64,000 nucleotides of DNA, from the NCBI RefSeq assembly GCF_023283895.1, contig NZ_JAKILB010000008.1:62001-126000 (forward strand), written 5' to 3'. The DNA is from Shewanella pneumatophori. GTDB lineage: Bacteria > Pseudomonadota > Gammaproteobacteria > Enterobacterales > Shewanellaceae. The translations under genes and the position numbers were made by a program. Below the pieces are notes generated by a model. The model saw only the letters and a program-made list of their open reading frames with translations, was not told the DNA's origin and did not search any database. Shown piece after piece: positions 54,110 to 63,644 of this stretch. Numbering within the stretch: the stretch's first letter is position 1; the number at the start of each line of letters is the position of its first letter.

Positions 54110-54847
54110 TTAAAAACCTAAACTCGAAAGCAGATCGTCAACTTCATCTTGACCCGTCACCACGTCCTGGCGGTGCTCTGCATTCATAATAGGACCTTCG
54201 GCTTCTACATTTCGCTTTGGTTTGTCATCAGCGGCATTTTCCGGCTGCTCACCAAATGCGGTCAACATAGATACTAAACTACTTTCAACTTCTCTAACTA
54301 AATCAATGACTCGACGGATCATTTGTCCGGTCAGATCTTGAAAGTCTTGTGCGAGAAGAATTTGATTTAAAAGCTCTTTCACTCGGCTTGCATCTGACTC
54401 ACTTCTATCGACGAATAACTGTATATCGTGACAAAGTGTTTTAAATTCAGTCAGAGGAAGTTCGCGGCGCATTAGCTTGTCCCAAGCAGGTTTAATTGCT
54501 TGGATATTATCATTGAGCTCAGTAGCAAGTGGCAGGCATTCCTCAACAGCATCCATAGTTTTATTCGCAGCTTGCTCAGTCATATCAATGACATAAGTCA
54601 AACGCTCTTTGGCATCTGGGATTTCTGTATTGGCTAATTCAATTAAGCGGCTATCAAACTGAAAGTCAGCAATAGCACTATGAAGCTGTCTAGTTAAACG
54701 ACCAACTTCATCAAAAAGTTCCTTTTGGATTGGTGCAGCGATTTCTCGAACCAATTCATCTGCTTGATCTTGCTCTCCCTGATTAAGGAGTATCACTAGC
54801 CTCTGCGCTTGCTCGAGAGTAATCAGCGGTATAGATTCTTGCAGCAT
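54110..54847 (-). CDS. cheZ: CheY phosphatase CheZ
   Basis: 245 aa, all-helical. It has GRLTRQLHSAIADFQFD, RLTYVIDMTEQAANKTMDA, the active-site Asp-x-x-x-Gln in ILLAQDFQDLTGQMIRRVI, and the C-terminal CheY-binding tail VDDLLSSLGF. It dephosphorylates CheY-P at the pole. It lies between cheY and cheA with short gaps. An AGGG site lies 7 bases before the ATG. Confidence 0.95.
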   Translation of the reverse strand: MLQESIPLITLEQAQRLVILLNQGEQDQADELVREIAAPIQKELFDEVGRLTRQLHSAIADFQFDSRLIELANTEIPDAKERLTYVIDMTEQAANKTMDAVEECLPLATELNDNIQAIKPAWDKLMRRELPLTEFKTLCHDIQLFVDRSESDASRVKELLNQILLAQDFQDLTGQMIRRVIDLVREVESSLVSMLTAFGEQPENAADDKPKRNVEAEGPIMNAEHRQDVVTGQDEVDDLLSSLGF

Positions 54848-54860
54848 TGCTCATCCCTAA

Positions 54861-55244
54861 TTAACCGAGTCTCTCAAAAATCTTATCTAATTTTTCTTTT
54901 AGAGTTGCAGCAGTAAATGGTTTAACAACATAGCCATTTACACCCGCTTGCGCCGCAGCAATAATTTGCTCACGCTTAGCTTCTGCAGTCACCATTAACA
55001 CAGGTAAGTGTTTTAGGTTGTCATCAGCGCGGATCGCTTTTAATAGGTCAATACCTTGCATGCCTGGCATGTTCCAATCGGTAACGACAAAGTCAAAGTC
55101 GCCTTTTTGTAACATAGGTAGGGCTGTCGAACCGTCATCAGCTTCTTGAGTGTTGTTAAACCCCAAGTCACGTAATAGGTTCTTAATGATCCGTCTCATT
55201 GTTGAAAAGTCATCAACAACAAGGATCTTCATATTCTTATCCAA
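54861..55244 (-). CDS. cheY: Chemotaxis response regulator CheY (TTG start)
   Basis: 127-aa single receiver domain: Asp11-Asp12, phospho-acceptor Asp56 ([12 protein letters not shown]), Thr in MVTAEAKRE and Lys in [10 protein letters not shown]. Phosphorylated by CheA, it binds the flagellar switch. The start is set at the TTG at 55244 because GGAGG at 55250-55254 lies exactly 5 bases before it; the ATG at 55232 (MKILVVDDF) would be 17 bases from that site. Starting with TTG may lower its expression. Confidence 0.94.
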   Translation of the reverse strand: MDKNMKILVVDDFSTMRRIIKNLLRDLGFNNTQEADDGSTALPMLQKGDFDFVVTDWNMPGMQGIDLLKAIRADDNLKHLPVLMVTAEAKREQIIAAAQAGVNGYVVKPFTAATLKEKLDKIFERLG

Positions 55245-55303
55245 GGTTTCCTCCGCGGATCGCGCTTAACTGCGCGTGTAATGTGCTAACAATATTGCTA
55301 ATT

Positions 55304-56023
55304 TTAATCTTGCGTCCAATGCTTAAGCTTACCTTTAAGCCTCAACATTGCCTGACTAAGGATCTGGCTCACTCTAGATTCACTGACTTCTAAAATGGCA
55401 CCAATCTCTTTTAAATTTAATGCTTCATCATAATAAAGTGATAAAACTAATGCGTCTCGCTCTGGTAATAACTTAATTGCCGCGACCAAAGCTGAGTGAA
55501 ACTCAACTTCCGCAAGCGATTCGAACGCTTCATCTGCATGGCTTTCTTCAGCACTCACGCCTTCAACCGCCACACCTAAATCTTCTATACCCACAACTTT
55601 ACCCACGGATACGTCATTTAAAATGGCGTAATACTCTTCCATCGGGATCTCAAGTCGTTGGGCAATTTCGGTATCTTTTGCATCACGCCCTAGCTCTTGC
55701 TCAAGTTCGTCAATAACTTGTGCAACACGGCGTTGATTACGGTGTACCGAACGCGGCACCCAATCACCGCGTCTTATTTCATCTAACATTGAACCGCGAA
55801 TTCGAATACCGGCAAAAGTCTCGAATTTTGCGCCTTTACTGCCGTCAAAGTTTGATGACGCTTCAAGAAGCCCCATCATACCGGCCTGTAATAAATCATC
55901 TAACTGCACAGATGCAGGTAAACGAGCCAAAAGATGATGGGCTATTCTTTTTACAAGCGGTGCATACTGTTCAACGATAGACGTCTTATTATCAAAACGA
56001 GTATACGCAGCCGCTTTATTCAC
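55304..56023 (-). CDS. fliA: Flagellar sigma factor sigma-28
   Basis: 239 aa. Region 2 has YAPLVKRIAHHLLARLPASV, DDLLQAGMMGLLEA and AGIRIRGSMLDEIRRGDWVPRS, region 3 has RVAQVIDELEQELGRDAKD, and region 4 has LPERDALVLSLYYDEALNLK and ILEVSESRVSQILSQAM. It directs late flagellar and chemotaxis genes, including two FliA-type promoters visible in this window. It starts with GTG at 56023, overlapping the flhG stop by 8 bp, with GAGG upstream. Confidence 0.97.
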   Translation of the reverse strand: MNKAAAYTRFDNKTSIVEQYAPLVKRIAHHLLARLPASVQLDDLLQAGMMGLLEASSNFDGSKGAKFETFAGIRIRGSMLDEIRRGDWVPRSVHRNQRRVAQVIDELEQELGRDAKDTEIAQRLEIPMEEYYAILNDVSVGKVVGIEDLGVAVEGVSAEESHADEAFESLAEVEFHSALVAAIKLLPERDALVLSLYYDEALNLKEIGAILEVSESRVSQILSQAMLRLKGKLKHWTQD

Positions 56024-56897
56024 CCGATTTATCCTCTTGATAATCAGGGCGCTGAACTAAGCGCTCAACAAAGAACTCTAAATGACCACCTGGTTGAGAC
56101 GGCACCGGCCAGCTCATGATTTTATTTGCTAAACCTTGGTAAGCAATCGCAGCCGGAGACTTTGGAAACGCCTCAACAATCAATTTTTGCTTACGCACTG
56201 ATTTACGCAAATTTTCATCAAATGGCACTGTCGCGACTAACTCTAAAGCGACATCTAAGAATCGATCTGTCACTTTACTTAATTTGGCAAAAAGTTCCAT
56301 ACCTTCTCGTAAACTGCGCACCATATTTGCAACAATTTTGAAGCGGAACACGCCATGCTCACGACTTAGAATTTTAATTAACGCATAAGCATCGGTAATT
56401 GATGTTGGCTCGTCACAAACCACAATCAATACATCTTGTGAGGCACGAGAAAAACTCAGCACCATGTCAGAAATACCTGCTGCAGTATCAACAATTAAAA
56501 TGTCGAACTGAGTTCTCATTTCGCTAAATGCGCGAATAAGACCTGCATGCTGCGCTTGAGTTAACTCAACCATAGCTTGAGTACCTGAAGTGGCCGGAAT
56601 AATCCCGATCCCTTTCGGGCCTCTTAAAATCACATCATCTAATTCGGCATCACCGGACAAAACATGAGATAAATTTCGCTCGGCGCGCAAACCTAGCATC
56701 ACATCGACGTTAGCGAGACCTAAATCGGCATCCAATACCAATACACGTTTACCTTTTTCGGCCAACGCTACGGCGGTGTTAATTGAGACGCTAGTTTTAC
56801 CCACGCCGCCTTTACCACCTGATACGGCGATTACTTTTACTTTTTCATTATTTGGCTGATTCATCATACGTAAACCGCTTGCTTGATCTGGAGTCAT
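56016..56897 (-). CDS. flhG: Flagellar-number regulator FlhG (MinD-like)
   Basis: 293 aa from the ATG at 56897; a TTG at 56909 overlapping the flhF stop is also possible. It has the deviant Walker A VSGGKGGVGKTSVSINTAVA, VLDADLGLANVDVMLGL, FDILIVDTAAGISDMVLSFS and VVCDEPTSITDAYALIK. The N-terminal DQASGLRMM is the DQAxxLR motif that stimulates FlhF GTPase. With FlhF it sets one polar flagellum per cell. Confidence 0.95.
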   Translation of the reverse strand: MTPDQASGLRMMNQPNNEKVKVIAVSGGKGGVGKTSVSINTAVALAEKGKRVLVLDADLGLANVDVMLGLRAERNLSHVLSGDAELDDVILRGPKGIGIIPATSGTQAMVELTQAQHAGLIRAFSEMRTQFDILIVDTAAGISDMVLSFSRASQDVLIVVCDEPTSITDAYALIKILSREHGVFRFKIVANMVRSLREGMELFAKLSKVTDRFLDVALELVATVPFDENLRKSVRKQKLIVEAFPKSPAAIAYQGLANKIMSWPVPSQPGGHLEFFVERLVQRPDYQEDKSGE

Positions 56898-56901
56898 GGT
56901 T

Positions 56902-58311
56902 TCACTCAAATGCGTAGGTCATTTCGTTTGACCCGTCATTATTCTGTAATTGTTCTCTGGGTTCGTTATCTAATGCAGCTAATGCGTGATTGGCTAAAGA
57001 TAAAGTATCAGCCACCTGCATATCTTCAGGAACTCTTTGCCCATCAGTAACATAACTTAATGGCAACCCACTTTGAATTAATACGCTTAGCGCAGGCGCT
57101 AACGATATTGATTCATCTAATTTTGTAAGTACCGCGCCCGAAAGCGGAATACGTGTAAACTGCTTTACAGCGTCTTCTAGCACACGACGCTGACCTGTTG
57201 CTGACATTACCAGATAACTACGAATAGGTAATCTGCTATTTGCGGCTAAGCTATCGAGCTGCTGAAATAAGCGCTGATCTCTTTGGCCCATGCCTGCGGT
57301 ATCAATTAAAACCAGTTTACGATTTCTAAATTGATACAGAATTTGTTCTAACTCATTAAAATCATGGGCCTGTTTTACAGGACATCCCATTATTTTGCCA
57401 TAAGTTGCTAATTGCTCAAAGGCTCCAATGCGATAATGGTCGGTGGTGATTAGTGCAACTTGATCTGAACCATGATGTGCCGCAAATCGAGCTGCCAATT
57501 TAGCCACAGTCGTCGTTTTTCCGACACCTGTTGGCCCCACAAAAGCAACCACACCGCCTTTACGAACAATATCGTCGCCTTGGTTATCAAGTAAATTTGC
57601 AAGACTACGTGGCAACGAAGCCACAAGTTCAGCAGGAGTATAGTGCTCACTTAAACTCGACAATTTTTTGGCAATCGACGGTGAAAATTCAGCTTCAAGC
57701 AATTTGCTTTCAAGCATTGCGCCAACAGGATCAACACGTTTTTTCTGCTCAACCATCAAACTGCTAACTTGGTGAGTCAATAAACTGCGAATAGAAGCCA
57801 GTTCCTCTTTCATCGCATCCATTTCTGCGCTGTTATTTTTAGCGCTGCTATAACTGTCTGGCGTGCGATTAGGAGTGAACTCAGCTTTCTTAGGCTCAGC
57901 CTTTTGTGGCATTTGTGCCTGTAAACCTTTAGCCCACTCCGGCATATCTAAATCATCGCTACGAGTCGATAACGTTTGCTGACTAATACGACTTTGTTGA
58001 CGCTCAAGTAATGCTTGTAATGAGTCTGGTGCTGGCGTTGGTTTACTTTGGCTTTGCGCTCTTACATTCGGTGAGCGAGCTGTTTGTCCACCCAGAGTGA
58101 CTCTTTCTTCAGATAAATCAGTAAACATTTGCGCCGTTGGTTTAGGCGTTGCGATTTTTGGCTTTGGCTCGTCATAGTCAACTGCAGCAACGATTTCGAT
58201 GCCACCGGTAACTTTTTTATTCGACATGATCACCGCATCCGAGCCCAAGGTTTCTTTTACTTGGGCTAAGGCCGATCGCATGTCTTTTGCTAAAAATCTT
58301 TTAATCTTCAA
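56902..58311 (-). CDS. flhF: Flagellar placement GTPase FlhF
   Basis: 469 aa SRP-type GTPase. It has an N-terminal basic B domain (MKIKRFLAKDMRSALAQVKE), a disordered linker, then the NG domain with G1 VAFVGPTGVGKTTTVAKLAA, TTDHYRIGAFEQLATYG, LVLIDTAGMGQRDQRLF and LTKLDES. It marks the pole where the flagellum forms. It lies 11 bp after flhA and before flhG. Confidence 0.96.
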   Translation of the reverse strand: MKIKRFLAKDMRSALAQVKETLGSDAVIMSNKKVTGGIEIVAAVDYDEPKPKIATPKPTAQMFTDLSEERVTLGGQTARSPNVRAQSQSKPTPAPDSLQALLERQQSRISQQTLSTRSDDLDMPEWAKGLQAQMPQKAEPKKAEFTPNRTPDSYSSAKNNSAEMDAMKEELASIRSLLTHQVSSLMVEQKKRVDPVGAMLESKLLEAEFSPSIAKKLSSLSEHYTPAELVASLPRSLANLLDNQGDDIVRKGGVVAFVGPTGVGKTTTVAKLAARFAAHHGSDQVALITTDHYRIGAFEQLATYGKIMGCPVKQAHDFNELEQILYQFRNRKLVLIDTAGMGQRDQRLFQQLDSLAANSRLPIRSYLVMSATGQRRVLEDAVKQFTRIPLSGAVLTKLDESISLAPALSVLIQSGLPLSYVTDGQRVPEDMQVADTLSLANHALAALDNEPREQLQNNDGSNEMTYAFE

Positions 58312-58322
58312 TTATTCGACCT

Positions 58323-60422
58323 CTACTGACCTACTGCCGAGACGATGCGAATTTGCTTCTCATCGGGCACCTCTTGATAAGAGATGACTCGTAAATTTGG
58401 AATCGTGTGCTTAACAAAGCGCGATAATGTTGAACGTAACATGCCTGACGTCAATAAAATTGCCGGCTGTCCAACCATTTCTTGACGCTGCGTGGCATCA
58501 ACTAACGACTTTTGCATACGTTCTGCAAGGCTAGGTTCAATATTTGGACCATCACCACCTGTTGCTTGCATAGACTGATGCAACATTTGTTCCAACTCTG
58601 GCGCCAAAGTTATGACGGGAATTTCAAGCTCAGGCCCACTGATCTCTTGAACAATCATGCGTTTTAATGCGATACGCACCGCTGCTGTTAATACCTCGGT
58701 GTCATTACTCTTTGGACCATACTCTAGTAAGGTTTGTACTATGGTCTTCATATCACGAATAGACACCCCTTCGTTAAGTAGGTTCTGCATCACTTTAACC
58801 ACAGTACCTAACGGCATAACATCAGGTATGAAGCCATCAACTAACTTAGGAGAGTGCTTACCAAGCATTTCAAGTAATTGCTGCACTTCCTCGTAGCCAA
58901 GTAATTTAGCTGCATTATTACTCAATAACTGGCTGATGTGAGTGGCCACTACCGTTGAAGCATCGACTACCGTGTAGCCAAGAGTTTGCGCATGTTCGCG
59001 CATCGCTGGTGCAATCCACACGGCATCTAGACCAAAAGCAGGATCTTTGGTCTCAATACCATCGAGCTTGCCGTAAACTTGCCCTGGGTTAATCGCCAGC
59101 TCACAGTCGTGACGAATTTCAGCTTCACCAGAAGAAACTCCCATCAACGAGATCCGGTAAGCATTGGGTGACAAATCTAAGTTGTCACGGATATGTACCG
59201 CAGGTACTAAGAAACCTAACTCTTGGGATAGCTTTTTGCGTACACCTTTAATGCGGCCGAGTAATTCGCCACCTTGACCTTTGTCAACAAGCGGAATTAA
59301 GCGGTAACCAACTTCAAGTCCAATCGTATCAACATGTTGCACATCATCCCAACTAAGCTCTTTCGGCTGAGTATCTCTTGGCTCAGTAGGTCCGGCTTTG
59401 GCAACTTCAAGCGCCCGTTCGCGGTCAGTTTCAAGTTTCTTCTTGATAAAATACGCGCCGCCTGCAGCGAGCGCTGCACATGAAAGAAATACAAAATGCG
59501 GCATCCCTGGCACGATACCCATTACAAACATTACGGCAGCAGCAATGGTTAATGCTTTAGGGCTGTCAAACATCTGCCCCATAACCATTTCGCCCATATC
59601 GCCAGACTCGTTTTGACGAGTTACCATCAATGCCGCTGCAATTGACAACAATAAACCTGGGATCTGGGCAACTAAACCATCACCAATGGTTAGCAAGGTA
59701 TAAATCTCTACTGCGGAAGCAAAATCTAAATCATGTTGAGCGATACCAATAATAAAGCCACCAACGATATTAATGACCAGAATTAAAATACCCGCTATCG
59801 CGTCACCTTTTACAAACTTTGACGCACCGTCCATCGCACCATAAAAATCCGCTTCACGGGTCACTTCTGCACGTCTTAATCGAGCTTGTTCTTGCGTTAG
59901 TAGGCCAGCATTTAAGTCTGCATCAATTGCCATCTGCTTACCGGGCATAGCGTCAAGGGTAAAGCGAGCACTTACCTCTGATATTCGGCCGGCGCCTTTA
60001 GTCACAACCGCAAAGTTGATGATGATAAGAATTAAGAACACCACTAAACCAACAGCGTAGTTGCCACCAATCACCACTGAGCCAAAAGCTTCGATAACCT
60101 TACCTGCGGCATCACCACCATTATGACCTTCAAGTAGAACCACACGAGTAGAGGCAACGTTAAGCGCAAGGCGTAACAAGGTTGCGACTAACAAAACAGT
60201 TGGAAATGCTGCGAAATCTAATGGGCGGTCACTATAAATAGCAACTAAAAGTACGACTAAAGCTAGGGCAATATTGAAAGTAAAAAGAATATCGAGCAGG
60301 AATGCAGGCATAGGCAAAATGATCATAGCCAGAGCGGCTAAAACCAATAATGGTGTACCAATACCTTTTAAATGCGCAGGCTTTATCTGTTTTAATTGGC
60401 CTAGACTTGCTTTAAATTCCAT
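58323..60422 (-). CDS. flhA: Flagellar export-gate protein FlhA
   Basis: 699 aa. The N-terminal third has eight membrane segments and the FHIPEP-type loop (FPTVLLVATLLRLALNVAST, DAMPGKQMAIDADLNAGLL). The C-terminal cytoplasmic domain (from about 350) docks chaperone-substrate complexes (DVQHVDTIGLEVGYRLIPLV, LGRIKGVRKKLSQELGFLVP). It is the nonameric ring of the export gate. A sigma-54-like promoter lies just upstream. Confidence 0.97.
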   Translation of the reverse strand: MEFKASLGQLKQIKPAHLKGIGTPLLVLAALAMIILPMPAFLLDILFTFNIALALVVLLVAIYSDRPLDFAAFPTVLLVATLLRLALNVASTRVVLLEGHNGGDAAGKVIEAFGSVVIGGNYAVGLVVFLILIIINFAVVTKGAGRISEVSARFTLDAMPGKQMAIDADLNAGLLTQEQARLRRAEVTREADFYGAMDGASKFVKGDAIAGILILVINIVGGFIIGIAQHDLDFASAVEIYTLLTIGDGLVAQIPGLLLSIAAALMVTRQNESGDMGEMVMGQMFDSPKALTIAAAVMFVMGIVPGMPHFVFLSCAALAAGGAYFIKKKLETDRERALEVAKAGPTEPRDTQPKELSWDDVQHVDTIGLEVGYRLIPLVDKGQGGELLGRIKGVRKKLSQELGFLVPAVHIRDNLDLSPNAYRISLMGVSSGEAEIRHDCELAINPGQVYGKLDGIETKDPAFGLDAVWIAPAMREHAQTLGYTVVDASTVVATHISQLLSNNAAKLLGYEEVQQLLEMLGKHSPKLVDGFIPDVMPLGTVVKVMQNLLNEGVSIRDMKTIVQTLLEYGPKSNDTEVLTAAVRIALKRMIVQEISGPELEIPVITLAPELEQMLHQSMQATGGDGPNIEPSLAERMQKSLVDATQRQEMVGQPAILLTSGMLRSTLSRFVKHTIPNLRVISYQEVPDEKQIRIVSAVGQ

Positions 60423-60461
60423 TCACCCTGAGTCCGATCTTTGACGTCTGCTGCTTAGACA

Positions 60462-60476
60462 GCAAATACTGTACCA
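60462..60476 (-). promoter_or_regulatory. Sigma-54 type promoter upstream of flhA
   Basis: On the minus strand TGGTACAGTATTTGC (60476 to 60462) matches the sigma-54 consensus TGGCAC-N5-TTGC with one difference, and GG and GC are exactly 10 bases apart. It lies 40 bp before the flhA start codon, in the 154-bp gap after flhB. In Vibrio and relatives flhA is a sigma-54/FlrC target. Confidence 0.7.
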
Positions 60477-60576
60477 ATTATTGGTTTATGCCCATTTTGA
60501 CGACTATACCCTGAAAGCGATAAGCAAAGAATATCCACGCAATCAAATGGCGCTTTTTTGGTCAAAAATCAGATCT

Positions 60577-61710
60577 TTAGTGCTTTAACTCATCAGGAAT
60601 AGGTTGCTTCACAGGAATTGGATTTGGGCGTCGTCCTTTACCTTTTTGATATTGACGTAACTGAAAAACATACGCCAATACTTGGGCTACTGCGGTAAAG
60701 AGCCCTTCAGGGATCTCTTGGTCAATTTTGGTGGTATGGAAAATGGCTCTGGCAAGAGGTGGCGCTGACACAATAGCAACATCATGCTCGCGGGCAATTT
60801 CACGAATTTTAAAAGCGACTTCATCAACGCCCTTAGCCACAACAAACGGTGCAGTAGATTTGGCTGCATCATATTTAACAGCAACAGCATAATGCTCTGG
60901 GTTAACCACGATCACATCGGCATTGGGTACTTCTCCCATCATGCGCCGTTGTGACATTTCATGTTGTAGTTGCCGAATACGACCTTTAACCTCAGGTTTA
61001 CCCTCAGTGTCTTTGTATTCATCTTTCACTTCTTGCTTAGTCATCTTTAACTGCTTAGCGTGATTCCATACTTGAAATGGCACATCAATCACCACGATTA
61101 AAAATGTCGAGGCGCACAGCAGAATAAAAATCCACACGACAATATCCATCGCATGATAAATGTTGCCGGGAAGATGTTCCTGTGAGAGTAATAAAATGTC
61201 ATTGAGGTAAATTGTTAGCAGTAAATAAGCCGTGATAGCCACTACCGAAAACTTAGCGATACCTTTGGTAAGCTCAACTAATGCCTGCACACCAAACATC
61301 CGCTTAAAGCCTGCAACTGGGCTCATCTTACTGGCTTTAGGCATAAAGGCTTTAACCGAAAAAGACATCCCGCCCAAGGCAACATTACCAGCAAAGGCAA
61401 TTAGCGCTAAAAACAAGATAAAACCAAATAGAGGCACAGCAAGCTCACTACCAACCATGCCCCAAACGTTCATCATTTGATTAGTGTCAAAGATGTCGTC
61501 ACGACTTAAGGTAAACAGCTTGGTCATGATGTTGTGCAGTGCTTGCGCCATATCAGGTCCGGTCATTAATAAACCGACTGATGCCGCGATAAGAACTGCA
61601 GATGTACCGAGTTCTTTCGAGCGTGCAACCTGCCCTTTGTCTTTGGCCTGTTGCAGTTTTCTGGAGGTTGCTTCTTCTGTTTTTTCTTGGCTGCTGTCAT
61701 TCTCCGACAT
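60577..61710 (-). CDS. flhB: Flagellar export switch protein FlhB
   Basis: 377 aa. The N-terminus (QEKTEEATSRKLQQAKDKGQ) is followed by four membrane segments and a cytoplasmic C-terminal domain. The autocleavage site reads NPEH at residues 270-273 (VIVVNPEHYAVAVKY) instead of the common NPTH; Asn and Pro, which carry out cleavage, are present. It switches export from hook to filament proteins. An FlhX-like copy of its C-terminal domain is encoded at 46394. Confidence 0.97.
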   Translation of the reverse strand: MSENDSSQEKTEEATSRKLQQAKDKGQVARSKELGTSAVLIAASVGLLMTGPDMAQALHNIMTKLFTLSRDDIFDTNQMMNVWGMVGSELAVPLFGFILFLALIAFAGNVALGGMSFSVKAFMPKASKMSPVAGFKRMFGVQALVELTKGIAKFSVVAITAYLLLTIYLNDILLLSQEHLPGNIYHAMDIVVWIFILLCASTFLIVVIDVPFQVWNHAKQLKMTKQEVKDEYKDTEGKPEVKGRIRQLQHEMSQRRMMGEVPNADVIVVNPEHYAVAVKYDAAKSTAPFVVAKGVDEVAFKIREIAREHDVAIVSAPPLARAIFHTTKIDQEIPEGLFTAVAQVLAYVFQLRQYQKGKGRRPNPIPVKQPIPDELKH

Positions 61711-61796
61711 TTAGAGACGACCTCCCTGATCGAGGAGGCAAAGCTCGAGCACAATTAGTACCGCTTGCCAAATAAAAGTAATACAAGCGCCTAACA

Positions 61797-62597
61797 TTAG
61801 TTAAGCCCGCCATCGACTTTGCACTGCAGCTCAAGCGCATTACACAATAGTATTTGAGTTTCGCGCCACACCTCATCAAAGTGCGACATGATAGGAGACA
61901 AGGTTAACCACAAAATAAATAATCCCGCGACCATAGTCACCGGAAAACCCACTGCAAAAATGTTTAGCTGCGGTGACGCTCGCGTCATCACACCAAAGGC
62001 CAAGTTAATGGTTAATAGCGCCACAATCGCCGATAGCGACATTGTTAGCGCAGCGCCAAACATATAACCCACAAATTCAGTAAATAAGCGATAACCAGTG
62101 AGGCTTAGCCCCTGCATTGACACCGGAATAGAGTCAAAACTGGCAATAACCATTTTGATCAGTAATAAATGACCATCTACCGCGAGAAAAATCATCGTCG
62201 TTAACAGCAGGAAAAAGTTACCTATTACCGGGGTCTGTTGGCCCGAACTTGGGTCGACCATAGAGGCAAAACCTAAACTGGTTTGCATACCAATAATTTG
62301 CCCGGTTAATACAAAAGTTTGCATTAATAGCAATGTGGCAAAGCCCATGGCTACGCCAATAATAATCTGCTGAGCAGTAACAAATGCTGCACTAAGTGAA
62401 AACAGATCAATACTTGGCATTGCAGGTAATACAGGAGCGACAGCCGCAGTTACGGTAACCGACAATAGTAAGCGAACACGAGTGGGAGTGGTGGTTGCGC
62501 CAAATACCGCCATAACCATAAACATGCTAGAGATCCGTGTTAACGGCCAAAGATAACCAGCAATACCATCCATTATGGTATCGAGCATTATCTCCAT
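61797..62597 (-). CDS. fliR: Flagellar export-gate protein FliR
   Basis: 266 aa, six or more hydrophobic segments; RISSMFMVMAVFGATTTPTRV, GFASMVDPSSGQQTPVIGNF and MTRASPQLNIFAVGFPVTM are family motifs. It is part of the FliPQR core in the basal body. It lies 23 bp after fliQ. Confidence 0.95.
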   Translation of the reverse strand: MEIMLDTIMDGIAGYLWPLTRISSMFMVMAVFGATTTPTRVRLLLSVTVTAAVAPVLPAMPSIDLFSLSAAFVTAQQIIIGVAMGFATLLLMQTFVLTGQIIGMQTSLGFASMVDPSSGQQTPVIGNFFLLLTTMIFLAVDGHLLLIKMVIASFDSIPVSMQGLSLTGYRLFTEFVGYMFGAALTMSLSAIVALLTINLAFGVMTRASPQLNIFAVGFPVTMVAGLFILWLTLSPIMSHFDEVWRETQILLCNALELQCKVDGGLN

Positions 62598-62620
62598 AGT
62601 TAACCTAGCACTTTCATGAG

Positions 62621-62890
62621 TTAGCCTATCACTTGGGGGATCATGTCCACCATTTGGAAAAAGAAGTCCATCATCATCTGTACCAACATATGACCCATTA
62701 ACATCAGAGCCAATAAAGTGGTCAACAAACGTGGTAGAAAACTCAGTGTTTGTTCGTTAATCGAGGTAGCGGCTTGAAACACAGCAACAATAAGACCAAT
62801 GATAAGGCCTGGCACAATAATCATCGATACGATGATTACAATCACAGCCAGTGCCTCGCGGAAGATATCTATCAGTGCTTCAGGACTCAT
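62621..62890 (-). CDS. fliQ: Flagellar export-gate protein FliQ
   Basis: 89 aa with two hydrophobic helices; FREALAVIVIIVSMIIVPGL and GLIVAVFQAATSINEQTLSF are the family signature. It is four copies of the FliP5-Q4-R1 gate. It lies 7 bp after fliP. Confidence 0.95.
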   Translation of the reverse strand: MSPEALIDIFREALAVIVIIVSMIIVPGLIIGLIVAVFQAATSINEQTLSFLPRLLTTLLALMLMGHMLVQMMMDFFFQMVDMIPQVIG

Positions 62891-62897
62891 AGCTTAC

Positions 62898-63644
62898 CTA
62901 TAATCCAAAACTATTCGCTAATGTGCCCATTACCAGGCTCCAGCCATCAACCAGCACAAAAAGCATAATTTTAAAGGGTAAAGATACAATCATTGGCGAT
63001 AACATCATCATACCCATAGCCATCAAAATACTGGCAACCACTAAATCTAACACTAGAAAAGGCACGAATAGCATAAAGCCAATTTGGAATGCTGTTTTGA
63101 GTTCGCTAGTGATAAAGGCTGGAATAATCACTGTCATCGGAGCGTCTTCAGGCTCGTTAATACCCTGATAGCCTGAGATCTCAATGAAGGTATTCAAATC
63201 AGTTAGCCGTGTTTGCGCTAACATAAAATCCTTTAGCGGCCCTTGGCCTGATGTAAATGCTTGTTGTAGCGGCATACCTTGCTCTATGTAAGGTTGTACC
63301 GCTTGATCATAAATTTTATCAAACACAGGTGACATGATAAAAAATGTCAAAAACATGCTAATGCCGATCAACACTTGATTAGATGGCGTTTGCTGCAAGC
63401 CAATTGCTTGACGCAAAATTGACAGCACCACAATAATCCGCGTAAACGAGGTCAACATAATAACCATCGCCGGAATAAAGCTTAGCGCCGTCATCAGTAA
63501 CAAAATTTGCATCGTTACTGAGTACTGAGTAGAGCCGTCGCTGCCAGTTGATACTGTTACCGCAGGCAAAATACCGTTTTCAGCCAATGCCGGTGCAGAT
63601 ACCGACATCGCCAATCCGGCAACAAGTAAAATCCATTTCATCAT
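62898..63644 (-). CDS. fliP: Flagellar export-gate protein FliP
   Basis: 248 aa with a cleavable signal ([18 protein letters not shown]) and four membrane segments. Motifs include [58 protein letters not shown] and [20 protein letters not shown]. It is five copies of the gate. Its start overlaps the fliO stop by 4 bp. Confidence 0.96.
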   Translation of the reverse strand: MMKWILLVAGLAMSVSAPALAENGILPAVTVSTGSDGSTQYSVTMQILLLMTALSFIPAMVIMLTSFTRIIVVLSILRQAIGLQQTPSNQVLIGISMFLTFFIMSPVFDKIYDQAVQPYIEQGMPLQQAFTSGQGPLKDFMLAQTRLTDLNTFIEISGYQGINEPEDAPMTVIIPAFITSELKTAFQIGFMLFVPFLVLDLVVASILMAMGMMMLSPMIVSLPFKIMLFVLVDGWSLVMGTLANSFGL

